Source: UBA1161 sp002311745 (GTDB lineage Bacteria; Planctomycetota; Phycisphaerae; Tepidisphaerales; Tepidisphaeraceae). From it: a stretch of 64,000 nucleotides of DNA. Below, piece after piece: positions 37,959 through 46,762 of this stretch. The DNA lies in the NCBI GenBank assembly GCA_050018415.1, contig JBEKAB010000002.1, positions 124,001-188,000 of the forward strand, in the 5' to 3' direction. Below the pieces are notes generated by a model. It saw only the letters and a program-made list of their open reading frames with translations. It was not told the origin of the DNA and did no database searches. Positions within the stretch are counted from its first letter, which is position 1. Each line of letters starts with the position of its first letter. Position numbers and translations under genes: made by a program.

Positions 37959-39152
37959 TCAAATCGCCAATTCGCCATACATCGTTTCATAGCCGGCCGC
38001 GAGCGAATTGGCTTCGAAATGCTTCAGGACCCATTGTCGCCCGCGCTCTCCCAGCGCCGTCAGAAGGCCGGGATCATCCAGCAGGCGAGTTAGAGCCGTG
38101 CACAGCGCCTGCGGCGTATTGTCCACTATCGTTCCTCCGGCTGACTGGATCTCCTGCCAGATGTCAGTCTCGCGCGTGGTTACGACTGGCGTCGCCGCGG
38201 CGAGCGCCTCGATCAACACCATGCCAAAATTCTCCTGTCGCGTGGGAAGGATGAACAAGTCGGCGGCCTCATATAAAGAGATCTTCTCCACCCCGCTGAC
38301 CATTCCCAGGAAGGCGACCTCCCCGCCAAGGCCGAGGCGATCGATCCGCTGTTGAAGTTGCATCTGGTAAGCGGGTGCGCCGCTGCCGGCAATAAAAACC
38401 TTGAACGTTCGCCCCGAATCACGCAGCAGGGCGGCGGCCTCGATCAATACGTCCGCACCCTTTTTTTCGTGCAGGCGGCTCAGAAACAAAAGCTTGGGTT
38501 CGTCGACGTTGAGGGCGGGGAAACGCGTCCGAGCCGGCCCCTCGCCAGGCAGTATCTGGAACGGGGCTAGATCCACCAGCAGGGGCAGCACGATCGGCTG
38601 CGAGCCGCCAACCCATTTTTGGGCCTGATCCCGCTCAGCGGCCGCGCTGTAGTGGATTCTGGCCGCCCGCCTAAGAAAACGCCGCCCCCCGATCATCAGG
38701 AACAGTCGCTTTTTCAGATGTTTCTGAGCCATCGACCAGTCGTCCAGCATCCCGTGGATGGAGACGATGTACGGCACACCGAGTCGGCGCGCGATCTTGG
38801 ACATCTGAAGATTGCTGGCGGTCCAGGGGCAATGCAGGTGGGCGACGCCGCCTCCGCTCAGCACGTTTTCCCAGATGCGCAGCGCCTCTTTACCCACCAT
38901 CCCGTTGGGCCGGCGCGGGGGAGGCACGGTGACGACTCGCGGCTTTGGGCCAGCGCCATTCCAATCGGCCGGCACGTCCGGCGAATCGTACGTCACCAGG
39001 ATGACCTCATGCCCTCGCGCGGCCAGAACGGCGCACCAATCCAAAACCGTGCGAACGATGCCCCCCAATTCCAGCCGCAGCCGCGGGCAGTATTGAATGA
39101 TCTTCAAGCGTCTTGCCGCCTCGGGCGATTTCGGACGCGGAGATAGGCTCAT
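37959..39152 (-). CDS. Glycosyltransferase, GT4-like
   Basis: About 397 aa. KIIQYCPRLRLELGGIVRTV opens the first domain; LLFLSRLHEKKGADVLIEAA and LPTRQENFGMVLIEALAAA mark the donor domain with the E-x7-E motif. ATG 39152 is chosen over the adjacent TTG. A TATAAT hexamer on the minus strand at 39161-39166 lies eight bases upstream, so the transcript may be nearly leaderless. It resembles the divergent neighbour at 39227-40405 and is flanked by 33-bp direct repeats. Confidence 0.88.
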   Translation of the reverse strand: MSLSPRPKSPEAARRLKIIQYCPRLRLELGGIVRTVLDWCAVLAARGHEVILVTYDSPDVPADWNGAGPKPRVVTVPPPRRPNGMVGKEALRIWENVLSGGGVAHLHCPWTASNLQMSKIARRLGVPYIVSIHGMLDDWSMAQKHLKKRLFLMIGGRRFLRRAARIHYSAAAERDQAQKWVGGSQPIVLPLLVDLAPFQILPGEGPARTRFPALNVDEPKLLFLSRLHEKKGADVLIEAAALLRDSGRTFKVFIAGSGAPAYQMQLQQRIDRLGLGGEVAFLGMVSGVEKISLYEAADLFILPTRQENFGMVLIEALAAATPVVTTRETDIWQEIQSAGGTIVDNTPQALCTALTRLLDDPGLLTALGERGRQWVLKHFEANSLAAGYETMYGELAI

Positions 39153-39189
39153 CAACGACGATTATACAGTGTCGCATTGAAGAGGATGA

Positions 39190-39222
39190 TGCTTCACGAC
39201 CCAACTCCGCTTATGCTGGCCA
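39190..39222. repeat. 33-bp direct repeat, copy 2
   Basis: Identical to 37799-37831. Here it sits in the divergent gap between two GT4 genes and no longer starts a sulfotransferase, so it looks like the displaced copy. Confidence 0.9.
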
Positions 39223-39226
39223 GCGC

Positions 39227-40405
39227 ATGAGAATCGCACACGTCATTCCCTCCCTGGATCCGGCCACCGGCGGACCGCCCATCGTCGCCGCCGCCTTGGC
39301 CGCCGCTCAGGCCGCTTTGGGGTGTCAAACGCGCCTGGTCGCCTATGGCTTCCCTCACGCTCAGCAGAACGTCGAAACCGCTCTGCGCACCATCCCCCAC
39401 ATGGCCCAGGTGACCGTGGACTATTTGCCGCCTCTAACCCGCCCGGAGCGCTTTCTGGCCCACGGCGCTCGCCGGCGGCTTGTGCCGCTGCTTGCGGGGG
39501 CGGATGTCATTCATCTGCACGGTGTGTGGGACCCGGTCGTCTACGCAGCCGCTGCCGTCGCCACCAAGCTGGCCATTGGCTACGTCTTGACGCCGCACGG
39601 AATGCTCGATCAATGGGCCATCGCCCAGAAGCCTTGGAAAAAACGCCTGGCCCTGCTGCTGGGATATCGCGGCATGCTTCAGCGGGCGATGTTCCTGCAT
39701 TTTCTCAACGAAGATGAGCGGTCCCTGGCCGCGCCGTTGCATCTGGCCGTCGAGTCTCAAGTCCTGCCCAACGGGATTTTTCTGGAAGAGTTCGATTCAC
39801 TTCCGCCCAAAGGCGAGTTTCGCGCCGCCCGGCCGCACTTGGTGGATAAGCCCTTCGTGCTGTTCCTGGGCCGCTTGCACTACAAAAAGGGGCTGGACTA
39901 TTTGGCCGATGCCTTCGCCATCGTTGCTCGACAAATTCCCCAAACCCAGCTGGTCGTGGCCGGCCCCGATGCCGGCGCCCAACGCGAATTGGAGTCGCAG
40001 ATCAAGGGCCTGGGGATTGCCGATCGGGTTCACTTGATCGGTCCGATCTACGGCCGGGAAAAACTCCGGGCCCTGGTGGATTGCGACTGCTTTTGTTTGT
40101 CCAGCCGGCGGGAGGGATTCAGCCTGGCCGTCACCGAGGCCATGGCCTGCCGGGCCCCCGTGGTGATTTCCAAATCCTGTCATTTCCCCGAGGTGCAGGA
40201 GGCCGGCGCGGGCACCGTGGTCGATTTGGACCCATCCCAGATCGCCGCGGCCATCATCGCCGTCTTGGCCGACCCAGCCAAGGCCCGCCAGATGGGCGAG
40301 GCCGGCCGCCAACTGGTGCTAACCCGTTTCACTTGGCCCACGGTCGCGCGGCAGATGATCGACGCCTACCGCGGCGCCATGGGAGTCGAATCAAAGGACA
40401 GTTGA
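39227..40405 (+). CDS. Glycosyltransferase, GT4-like
   Basis: A 392-aa GT-B enzyme starting MRIAHVIPSLDPATGGPP at ATG 39227; the open frame upstream is non-coding and includes the direct repeat. ADVIHLHGVWDPVVYAAAAV, VLFLGRLHYKKGLDYLADAF and SSRREGFSLAVTEAMACRAP show a complete acceptor and donor domain. Divergent from a related GT4 gene. Confidence 0.92.
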   Translation: MRIAHVIPSLDPATGGPPIVAAALAAAQAALGCQTRLVAYGFPHAQQNVETALRTIPHMAQVTVDYLPPLTRPERFLAHGARRRLVPLLAGADVIHLHGVWDPVVYAAAAVATKLAIGYVLTPHGMLDQWAIAQKPWKKRLALLLGYRGMLQRAMFLHFLNEDERSLAAPLHLAVESQVLPNGIFLEEFDSLPPKGEFRAARPHLVDKPFVLFLGRLHYKKGLDYLADAFAIVARQIPQTQLVVAGPDAGAQRELESQIKGLGIADRVHLIGPIYGREKLRALVDCDCFCLSSRREGFSLAVTEAMACRAPVVISKSCHFPEVQEAGAGTVVDLDPSQIAAAIIAVLADPAKARQMGEAGRQLVLTRFTWPTVARQMIDAYRGAMGVESKDS

Positions 40406-40422
40406 GCCGTGGCCACGGACGT

Positions 40423-41307
40423 TCAATCGCGGTCTGGCGCACCGCCGCCGTCAAATTCCCCCGCCTCGCCGCGTTGTGCTGACATGGACCGATCGGTAAT
40501 GGATCCCGGCGGCCGGTCTTTCGCCGCTTCGCCGCCGGTCAACCCCTTCAAGTTTGCGGCCAGCTCCGGCGAATGAGCCATCGTGGGTTCGTCTTTGATC
40601 CGTTCCACCGCGTAGACCGCGCCCACCATCCGCTCGATCTTCCCTTCGCTATCCAAATACATCTTGCCGCGCGTGTACACCCGCCGCACCGCCCCGTCGC
40701 CGCAGATGACGCGGTGCGAAATTTCGTAACTCCGCGACGTCAGTCCCCCCTGCACGGATGCCAAGCGGAAAAAATCGCGGTCTTCCGGATGGATATAGGC
40801 AAAGAACCCTTCGTAGGTCGTGGCGAACTCGTTGTCGCTGCGGCCGAACAGCTCGCACAAGTTGGGCGACCTCCAGAACGTGTTGTGGCGGACGTCCGCA
40901 TCCCAGCATGCCACGCCCGACGATTCCAGCGCAAATCCCAGCCGCTGCTCGCTCTCCGTCAGTCTTTTGCGCATGCGATTGCGCGCCGTTTGGAGGGAAC
41001 CGATGATCACCGCAACCACGACAAACACGATCAAGCGAAGCATGTCGTCGGCGTTTTTGAGGCGCAACGATCGTGCCGGAGGCAGGTTCCACATGGCGAT
41101 GAGCGTGGAAAGGACGATGGCATACATCGTCACCATGAATCCACCGCGCAAGGCCGCGACCGCTACGGCCAGCAGGTACAACCCGAGGAAGGCGGATTGG
41201 TGGGTCGTCGAATATCGGCCTAGCAACAGTGAAACGACGGTTGCCAGAACCACCAGCACCGTCGCCCAAACATAATCAAGGAGTTTTCGACGGATTTGAC
41301 GATCCAT
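40423..41307 (-). CDS. DUF4118-like membrane protein with PAS domain, no kinase domain
   Basis: A 294-aa protein. Residues about 12-105 form four hydrophobic segments like the KdpD-type sensor membrane domain. Residues about 118-240 are a PAS fold with a PAC end: RLGFALESSGVACWDAD, IHPEDRDFFRLASVQGG and GKIERMVGAVYAVERIKDE. No histidine kinase, GGDEF or other output domain follows; the last 50 residues are low complexity. It looks like a sensor shortened to its input half. Partner unknown. Confidence 0.8.
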   Translation of the reverse strand: MDRQIRRKLLDYVWATVLVVLATVVSLLLGRYSTTHQSAFLGLYLLAVAVAALRGGFMVTMYAIVLSTLIAMWNLPPARSLRLKNADDMLRLIVFVVVAVIIGSLQTARNRMRKRLTESEQRLGFALESSGVACWDADVRHNTFWRSPNLCELFGRSDNEFATTYEGFFAYIHPEDRDFFRLASVQGGLTSRSYEISHRVICGDGAVRRVYTRGKMYLDSEGKIERMVGAVYAVERIKDEPTMAHSPELAANLKGLTGGEAAKDRPPGSITDRSMSAQRGEAGEFDGGGAPDRD

Positions 41308-41388
41308 GGCGTGCCCAAATTCACTCGGCGCATCTCGGCGTGCAACGGTTCGCGCGTCACTTATAACGCCGGCACCATAAACTGTAAA

Positions 41389-43005
41389 TCAATCGCGCAG
41401 CACGCGCGTTTTGAGCACCGCGGCTGCGGGACCGGCCACCACCTGATCCGGGCCCACGTCCTTCACCACCGTCGCCCGCGCGCCCACCACCGCCCGATCG
41501 CCCACCGTCACCCCCGGGCCGATGAACGCATCCGCCGCGATCCACGCATCCTCGCCGACCACGATCGGCGGTCGCAGCAGGGGGAAACGCCGCGTCGTGT
41601 AATCGTGCGTGCCGGCGCACAAATGCGCATATTGACTGATGATCGACCCTCGCCCGATGGTGATCTTCCCCAGCGAATAGAGGATCACATGATCGCCGAT
41701 GTCCACGTCGTCGCCGATGTCCAGGTTCCAGGGGATCTCCACCAAAACGGTGGGGCGGATACGCACGTCGCGGCCCAGCTTGGCGCCGAACAGCCGCAAC
41801 AGCAGCCGCCTCCACCCATACCAGTTGTGAAACGAACAGCGGAACAACGCCGTCCGCAACAGCATCCACAAGACGCGCTTTAGGTTTTCCATCGGACTCC
41901 AGGGGCTGGGTTGTTTTTTGGGATGCAGCGGGACCACCGTGGCCACTTGCGGCTCCAGCGCCAGCCTTCCCGGCCCAAGCTCCGGCGGCGGCGCCTTGGG
42001 CGGCGCTTTGGGCTTGGGCGCCGGCTGCGCCGGCCGTTCGACAATCTGGTTCACGGCCTCGGCCGTGCTCATCTCGATCGCCTTGAGCACGTCCGGTTCG
42101 GGCACCAGCGTGGACAGGGCGGCGGTGGGTAATTCCGGCGCCCCCTCCTGTTGCGCCAGGCCCACCACGCCAATCGGATCTTTGCCGCCCGTACGCACCA
42201 ACTCCTTGTATTTGGCGCGGATGAACAACTCGTAGGTGCTGATCAGCAGGCTCAGCGTCAGCCCCGACTCGCGGTCGAAAATCCCGCCACGCACAACATA
42301 CATGTAGAAAAACCGCAACAGCCACGGCATCGGCAGCTTCGGCGCCAACCGGTATTTCACGTACCGCCGCCGCGCCACTCGGTCATTGAGAATCCCGCCC
42401 AGCCCCGGCCATTTCTGCCGCTGGCGGTAAATCTCCCGCGCTTCCAGCGTCGAATACCGGTTGTGCTTGGCGATGAAATGCTCCAGCCCGCGATGGTCCT
42501 CGTGGATCAGCAGATTATTCAGGTATCCCGTGCGCCCGTGCACCACCATGTGCTCGTGCACTTCCCGCTCCTCGTAGTGCGCCAGCCCACGCTTGAACAG
42601 TCGCAGGTTCCACGACGGGAAAAACGCCGAGTGGTAAATCTCCCGGCCCAAAAACACCGTCACGCGGTTCAGAAAATACCCGGTGCACGGCACCGTCTTG
42701 ATCGGCCGCGTGACTATCTGCAGAATCTCTTCTTTCAATGCCGGGCTGACCCGCTCATCGGCGTCGAGAATCAACACCCAGGGCGCTTCAAACGGCAGGT
42801 TGTCCAGGGCCCAGTTCTTCTGCTTGGCGTAGCCCTGCCATTCGTGCTGCACGAATGCAGCGCCGTGGGCCAGGGCGATCTGCCGCGTCCGGTCCGTCGA
42901 GCCGCTGTCGACGATGAAGATGCGATTGACCCATCCCTGGATGCTGGCCAAGGTGTGCCCTAGGTTCAGTTCCTCGTTGTGGGTTTGAATCAGGACGTCG
43001 ACCAT
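41389..43005 (-). CDS. Fusion of GT2 glycosyltransferase and WcaF-like hexapeptide acyltransferase
   Basis: A 538-aa protein. Residues 1-270 are a WaaE-type GT2 transferase: VDVLIQTHNEELNLGHTLAS, FIVDSGSTDRTRQIA and ILDADERV. Residues about 310-375 are a Pro/Ala/Lys-rich linker. Residues about 375-538 are a left-handed beta-helix acyltransferase: NWYGWRRLLLRLFGAKLG, DIGDDVDIGDHVILYSLG, CAGTHDYTTRRFPLL and VVGARATVVKDVGPDQVVAG. Glycan building and O-acetylation may be coupled. Both domains look complete. Confidence 0.87.
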   Translation of the reverse strand: MVDVLIQTHNEELNLGHTLASIQGWVNRIFIVDSGSTDRTRQIALAHGAAFVQHEWQGYAKQKNWALDNLPFEAPWVLILDADERVSPALKEEILQIVTRPIKTVPCTGYFLNRVTVFLGREIYHSAFFPSWNLRLFKRGLAHYEEREVHEHMVVHGRTGYLNNLLIHEDHRGLEHFIAKHNRYSTLEAREIYRQRQKWPGLGGILNDRVARRRYVKYRLAPKLPMPWLLRFFYMYVVRGGIFDRESGLTLSLLISTYELFIRAKYKELVRTGGKDPIGVVGLAQQEGAPELPTAALSTLVPEPDVLKAIEMSTAEAVNQIVERPAQPAPKPKAPPKAPPPELGPGRLALEPQVATVVPLHPKKQPSPWSPMENLKRVLWMLLRTALFRCSFHNWYGWRRLLLRLFGAKLGRDVRIRPTVLVEIPWNLDIGDDVDIGDHVILYSLGKITIGRGSIISQYAHLCAGTHDYTTRRFPLLRPPIVVGEDAWIAADAFIGPGVTVGDRAVVGARATVVKDVGPDQVVAGPAAAVLKTRVLRD

Positions 43006-43144
43006 GCAGTTTCCTCAGCCATTATCCATTCGCCGCCCGCTCGCCGCCGCGCGACCGCCGGTTTAAGATGCCGCATTTATACATGGAAATTCCGTTCATG
43101 GCAGCAACACCCACGCCGCGGCCGAACCCTCAGCGGAGCAGCCC

Positions 43145-44269
43145 ATGACCCCCCCTCGCCCGCTGCGCATCCTGCACCTGACCGCCGGCTCCGACGCCGG
43201 CGGCATCAGCCGCTACCTCTACGACCTCTGCCGCGCCATGCACGACGCCGGACATCACGTCGCCATCGCCGGCCAGCGCGGGCCCTGGCATCACTTGTTC
43301 CAGTCCGCCCCCTGGCCCTGGATCGACGCCCCCCTCAAAGCCGGACCCCTGGGCTTGTGGCGCGCCGCCGGCATCTTGACAGACTACCTGGCCCGCAATC
43401 CCGCCGATGTCTTGCACGCCCACTACCGCAAGGCCACTCTGGTCGCGCGCCGCCTGCAACGCCAAACCGCAATCCCTTTGCTCTACACCCTGCATCTCTC
43501 GCACATTCCGGTTTCAGGGCTGCGGCGATGGTTTACGGATTTTGGCGACTACGCGCACGTTGCATCTTCCGAGGCTCGGCAATGGCTGATCGAGCAGGGG
43601 CACGTCCCCGCCGGGCGCATCACGCTGATTCCCCACGGCGTCGACCCGGAAAAATTCCCCGTCGGCGATGCGGCCAGCCGCCAGGCGGCACGCCTGGAGC
43701 TGGGCTTGGCCGCCGACGATCGCGTGGCCCTCTTCGTCGGCCGTTTGGAAAATCCCAAGAACGAGGCGTGGCTGCTGGATGTGGCGGCGATGTCGCGCCA
43801 ATCGCTGCCCGCTCTGCGCATCCTGTTGGCCGGCGAGGGACCCAACGAGCCGGCCCTGCGGCGGCAAATCCAGCGCGACGGCCTGGCTGACCGCGTCCGC
43901 CTTCTGGGCCATCGCCAGCCCCTGCCCTTGTATCACGCCGCCGATGCCCTGCTCTTGCCTTCGGCCCGCGAAGGGTTCTCCCTGGCCTGTGCCGAAGCCA
44001 TGTGCGCCGGCTTGCCGGTCCTTCGCACTCGCACCAGCGGCACGGCCGAGCTGATCATCGAAGCCGTCACCGGCAAATCGGTCCCCATCGACCGCCAGGC
44101 GTTTGTGCGGGCGGCGGTGGACTTCCTGTCCGATCCATCCGCCCTGGCCCGCATGGGCGCCGCCGCCGCACAGCACGTCCGCCGGAATTTCACCTTCGAC
44201 CGGCAGTTGCAGCAAACGATCGACCTGTACCGCAGCATTGCCGCCAGTGGCCAACCGCCTGCCGAGTAA
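43145..44269 (+). CDS. Glycosyltransferase, GT4-like
   Basis: A 374-aa GT-B enzyme: ILHLTAGSDAGGISRYLYDL, VALFVGRLENPKNEAWLLDV and LLPSAREGFSLACAEAMCAG with the E-x7-E pair. A GGAG site precedes ATG 43145. The epimerase gene follows after a 17-bp gap, so the two are probably co-transcribed. Confidence 0.9.
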   Translation: MTPPRPLRILHLTAGSDAGGISRYLYDLCRAMHDAGHHVAIAGQRGPWHHLFQSAPWPWIDAPLKAGPLGLWRAAGILTDYLARNPADVLHAHYRKATLVARRLQRQTAIPLLYTLHLSHIPVSGLRRWFTDFGDYAHVASSEARQWLIEQGHVPAGRITLIPHGVDPEKFPVGDAASRQAARLELGLAADDRVALFVGRLENPKNEAWLLDVAAMSRQSLPALRILLAGEGPNEPALRRQIQRDGLADRVRLLGHRQPLPLYHAADALLLPSAREGFSLACAEAMCAGLPVLRTRTSGTAELIIEAVTGKSVPIDRQAFVRAAVDFLSDPSALARMGAAAAQHVRRNFTFDRQLQQTIDLYRSIAASGQPPAE

Positions 44270-44286
44270 CTACAGTGACATCCATC

Positions 44287-45291
44287 ATGAGCTCTCTGAC
44301 CGATTGGCGCAAACTCCACGGCGGCAACTTCGACCGCCAAGCCGTGCTCGTCACCGGCGGCGCTGGATTCATCGGATCGCACCTGGCCGCGGCCTTGCAC
44401 GAGCTTGGCGCCGACGTCACCGTCCTGGACGATCTCTCCGGCGGGGGGGATCCAGCGGCGCTGCCCAAGGCGGTGCACTTCGTCAAAGGCTCGATCCTCG
44501 ACCAGCCCCTGCTACAAAAATGCACGGAAGGCCGGCGCCTGGTGTTCCATCAGGCCGCCCTCGGTTCCGTGCCCCGCAGCATCGAGCAGCCCCGGCTTTA
44601 TCACGACGTCAACGCCGTTGGAACGCTGTGCGTCCTGGAATCCGCCCGCCTCGCCGGCGTACGCCGCGTCATGTTCGCCGCCAGCAGCAGCGCCTACGGC
44701 GACAGCCCGACCCTGCCGAAAATCGAGACCATGCCCACTTCGCCGCGCAGCCCCTACGCCGCCACCAAGGTCGCCGGCGAAGCCCTGCTGGCCGCCTACG
44801 CCGTCAGTCTTAACTTGGACACCGTCAGCCTGCGCTACTTCAACATCTTCGGCCCGCGACAGAGCGCCGACAACGCCTACGCCGCCGTCATCGCCGCTTT
44901 CGCCAAGGCGATGCTATCCGGCAAACGCCCGACGATCTTCGGCGACGGCCAGCAGTCGCGCGATTTCACCTATGTCGACAACGTCGTCCACGCCAATCTC
45001 CTGGCCGCTTCGCATCCGCAGCCGCTGGGCGGGGCGATCATCAACATCGCCTGCGGCGGACGCATCAGCGTCAACCAACTCGCCCGCGAAATGGCCCAGT
45101 GGCTCCGGCGGACCGACCTGACCCCCATCTACGCCGCCGAACGCGCCGGTGACGTGAAGCATTCCCTGGCCGATCTGAGCTTGGCCCAATCGACGCTCGG
45201 CTACGCGCCGATCGTCGATTTCGTCTCCGGCTTGGATGCGACCATGCAGTGGTATCGCTCGGCCCTGGCCGCTCACACACAATCCAAATAA
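44287..45291 (+). CDS. NAD-dependent sugar epimerase/dehydratase (GalE-like SDR)
   Basis: A 334-aa extended short-chain dehydrogenase: VLVTGGAGFIGSHLAAAL (NAD site), FAASSSAYGDSP and SPYAATKVAGE (catalytic Ser, Tyr and Lys). SLRYFNIFGPRQSADNAYAA fits UDP-glucose/UDP-GlcNAc 4-epimerase relatives. It would supply a nucleotide sugar for the neighbouring transferases. Exact substrate is not determinable. Confidence 0.9.
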   Translation: MSSLTDWRKLHGGNFDRQAVLVTGGAGFIGSHLAAALHELGADVTVLDDLSGGGDPAALPKAVHFVKGSILDQPLLQKCTEGRRLVFHQAALGSVPRSIEQPRLYHDVNAVGTLCVLESARLAGVRRVMFAASSSAYGDSPTLPKIETMPTSPRSPYAATKVAGEALLAAYAVSLNLDTVSLRYFNIFGPRQSADNAYAAVIAAFAKAMLSGKRPTIFGDGQQSRDFTYVDNVVHANLLAASHPQPLGGAIINIACGGRISVNQLAREMAQWLRRTDLTPIYAAERAGDVKHSLADLSLAQSTLGYAPIVDFVSGLDATMQWYRSALAAHTQSK

Positions 45292-45326
45292 TCCGACGCT
45301 ACCAGAGGACGATCCCAGAGGTGCCC

Positions 45327-46268
45327 ATGAAACGATTTTCTTTTTTGGCGGTGGTTCTGATTCTTTTTTTTGGCTTGCCGGTGCCAACCGCCGGCGCGGC
45401 CCAGCGGCCGGTGCCGCAAATCCGTCACGCCCTCATCATCAGCGTCGATGGCCTTCGCCCCGATCTGCTTCTGCGCGCCAACACCCCCGTCATGCACGCC
45501 CTATTCAATTCCGGCAGCTACAGCTTCTGGGCCCGGACCACGGCCGAAGCGGTCACGCTCCCGTCGCACACCAGCATGCTCACCGGCGTCGTGCCCATCA
45601 AACACGGCATCCAATGGAACACCGACCTGCCCCTGGAACATCCCGTTTATCCCGCGTTTCCGACGCTCTTCGAGCTGGCCAAGCAGGCCGGTTACACCAC
45701 CGCCATGGTGGCCGGCAAATCCAAGTTCATCAATCTGGCCAAGCCGGGCACCCTCGATTGGCAGTTCATCCCCAGTGAAGCAAAAATCGAAGACCCGCAG
45801 GTGACCGAGCGGGCCGTAGGATTTATCGACGACCACCAGCCGGACGTGCTTTTCGTGCATCTGCCCACCGTGGACAACGTCGGCCATGCCAGTGGCTGGT
45901 CCAGTCCCGAGCAGATCGCCGCCATCGAGCAGGCGGATACGTGCATCGGCCAAATCCTCTTGGCCCTGGATCGGCACGGCCTGCGCGATTCCACTTTCAT
46001 CCTGGTCACGTCCGACCACGGCGGCGCCGGACGCAACCACGGGCCGGATGACCCCCGCAGCCGGCACATCCCCTGGATCGCCGCCGGACCCGGCATCCGC
46101 AAGGGCCTTGACCTGACCATCTACGCCGATCTGGTCATCAACACCGAGGACACCTTCGCCACCGCCGCTTTTCTTCTGGGCATCCCCATCCCGCACCTGG
46201 TGGACGGCCGCGCCGTTCTGCAGATCATCGATCGATCCGGCCAGGAATTGCTCCATCCCCAGCCTTGA
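45327..46268 (+). CDS. Secreted type I phosphodiesterase / alkaline phosphatase-superfamily protein
   Basis: A 313-aa exported enzyme with signal peptide MKRFSFLAVVLILFFGLPVP ending near AGAA. Metal-site segments are ISVDGLRPD, HLPTVDNVGHASGW and VTSDHGGAGRNHGPDD. TLPSHTSMLTG places T77 where the nucleophile lies in this superfamily. It could hydrolyse phosphodiesters, phosphates or sulfates; a link to the sulfated glycan is inference. AGAGG lies six bases before the ATG. Confidence 0.83.
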   Translation: MKRFSFLAVVLILFFGLPVPTAGAAQRPVPQIRHALIISVDGLRPDLLLRANTPVMHALFNSGSYSFWARTTAEAVTLPSHTSMLTGVVPIKHGIQWNTDLPLEHPVYPAFPTLFELAKQAGYTTAMVAGKSKFINLAKPGTLDWQFIPSEAKIEDPQVTERAVGFIDDHQPDVLFVHLPTVDNVGHASGWSSPEQIAAIEQADTCIGQILLALDRHGLRDSTFILVTSDHGGAGRNHGPDDPRSRHIPWIAAGPGIRKGLDLTIYADLVINTEDTFATAAFLLGIPIPHLVDGRAVLQIIDRSGQELLHPQP

Positions 46269-46283
46269 GGTTACTGTGAACGC

Positions 46284-46667
46284 ATGCCCATCGTCGGCCA
46301 TGGCATCGACATCGTCCAAACCAAGCGCGTCCGCCGCCTCCACCAGCAGCACGGCCAGCACTTCCTCGACCGCGTCTTCACCCCCCTCGAGCAGCAGTAT
46401 TGCTCGGCCAACCCCAAGCGATATTTCGAGCATTTGGCCGGCCGATTCGCCGCCAAGGAGGCGGTCCTGAAAGTCCTGGGCACGGGCTGGCGCGGCGGCA
46501 TCGCCTGGACCGACATCGAAATCGTCAAAGACGCCAGCGGCCAGCCCAAAGTCGCTCTCAGCGGCGAGTGCTCCCGCATCGCCGCGGAACTGGGCATCAC
46601 CCGTTGGCACATCAGCCTTAGCCATATTCCCACCCACGCCACGGCCAGCGCGATTGGAATGAAATGA
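46284..46667 (+). CDS. acpS: Holo-[acyl-carrier-protein] synthase
   Basis: A 127-aa phosphopantetheinyl transferase. GHGIDIVQTKRV carries the metal Asp, and RFAAKEAVLKVLGTGW carries the Glu/Lys signature. WHISLSHIPTHATASAI is the C-terminal motif. It transfers 4'-phosphopantetheine from CoA to ACP. It starts 15 bases after the phosphodiesterase stop, and its stop runs into a palindromic repeat. Confidence 0.95.
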   Translation: MPIVGHGIDIVQTKRVRRLHQQHGQHFLDRVFTPLEQQYCSANPKRYFEHLAGRFAAKEAVLKVLGTGWRGGIAWTDIEIVKDASGQPKVALSGECSRIAAELGITRWHISLSHIPTHATASAIGMK

Positions 46668-46755
46668 GTTGCTGGTTGCTAGTTGCTGGTTGCTGGTTAA
46701 TACTCTTTCGAGGTGATGGCTTTTACTAGCAACTAGGAACCAGCAACTAGCAACT
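46667..46755. repeat. AGTTGCTGGT-family inverted repeat between acpS and hflX
   Basis: The arm 46667-46699, made of AGTTGCTGGTTGCTAGTTGC-type units, is largely the reverse complement of 46724-46755. The 24-bp loop is unique. It fills the gap from the acpS stop codon to eight bases before the hflX ATG, so it would form a hairpin in the mRNA just ahead of hflX. Confidence 0.75.
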
Positions 46756-46762
46756 GCTTTGC

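Noticed and set aside
24199..46268. Polysaccharide locus as a prophage or genomic island
   Set aside because: No integrase, transposase or phage gene is present and no attachment site was found at its edges.
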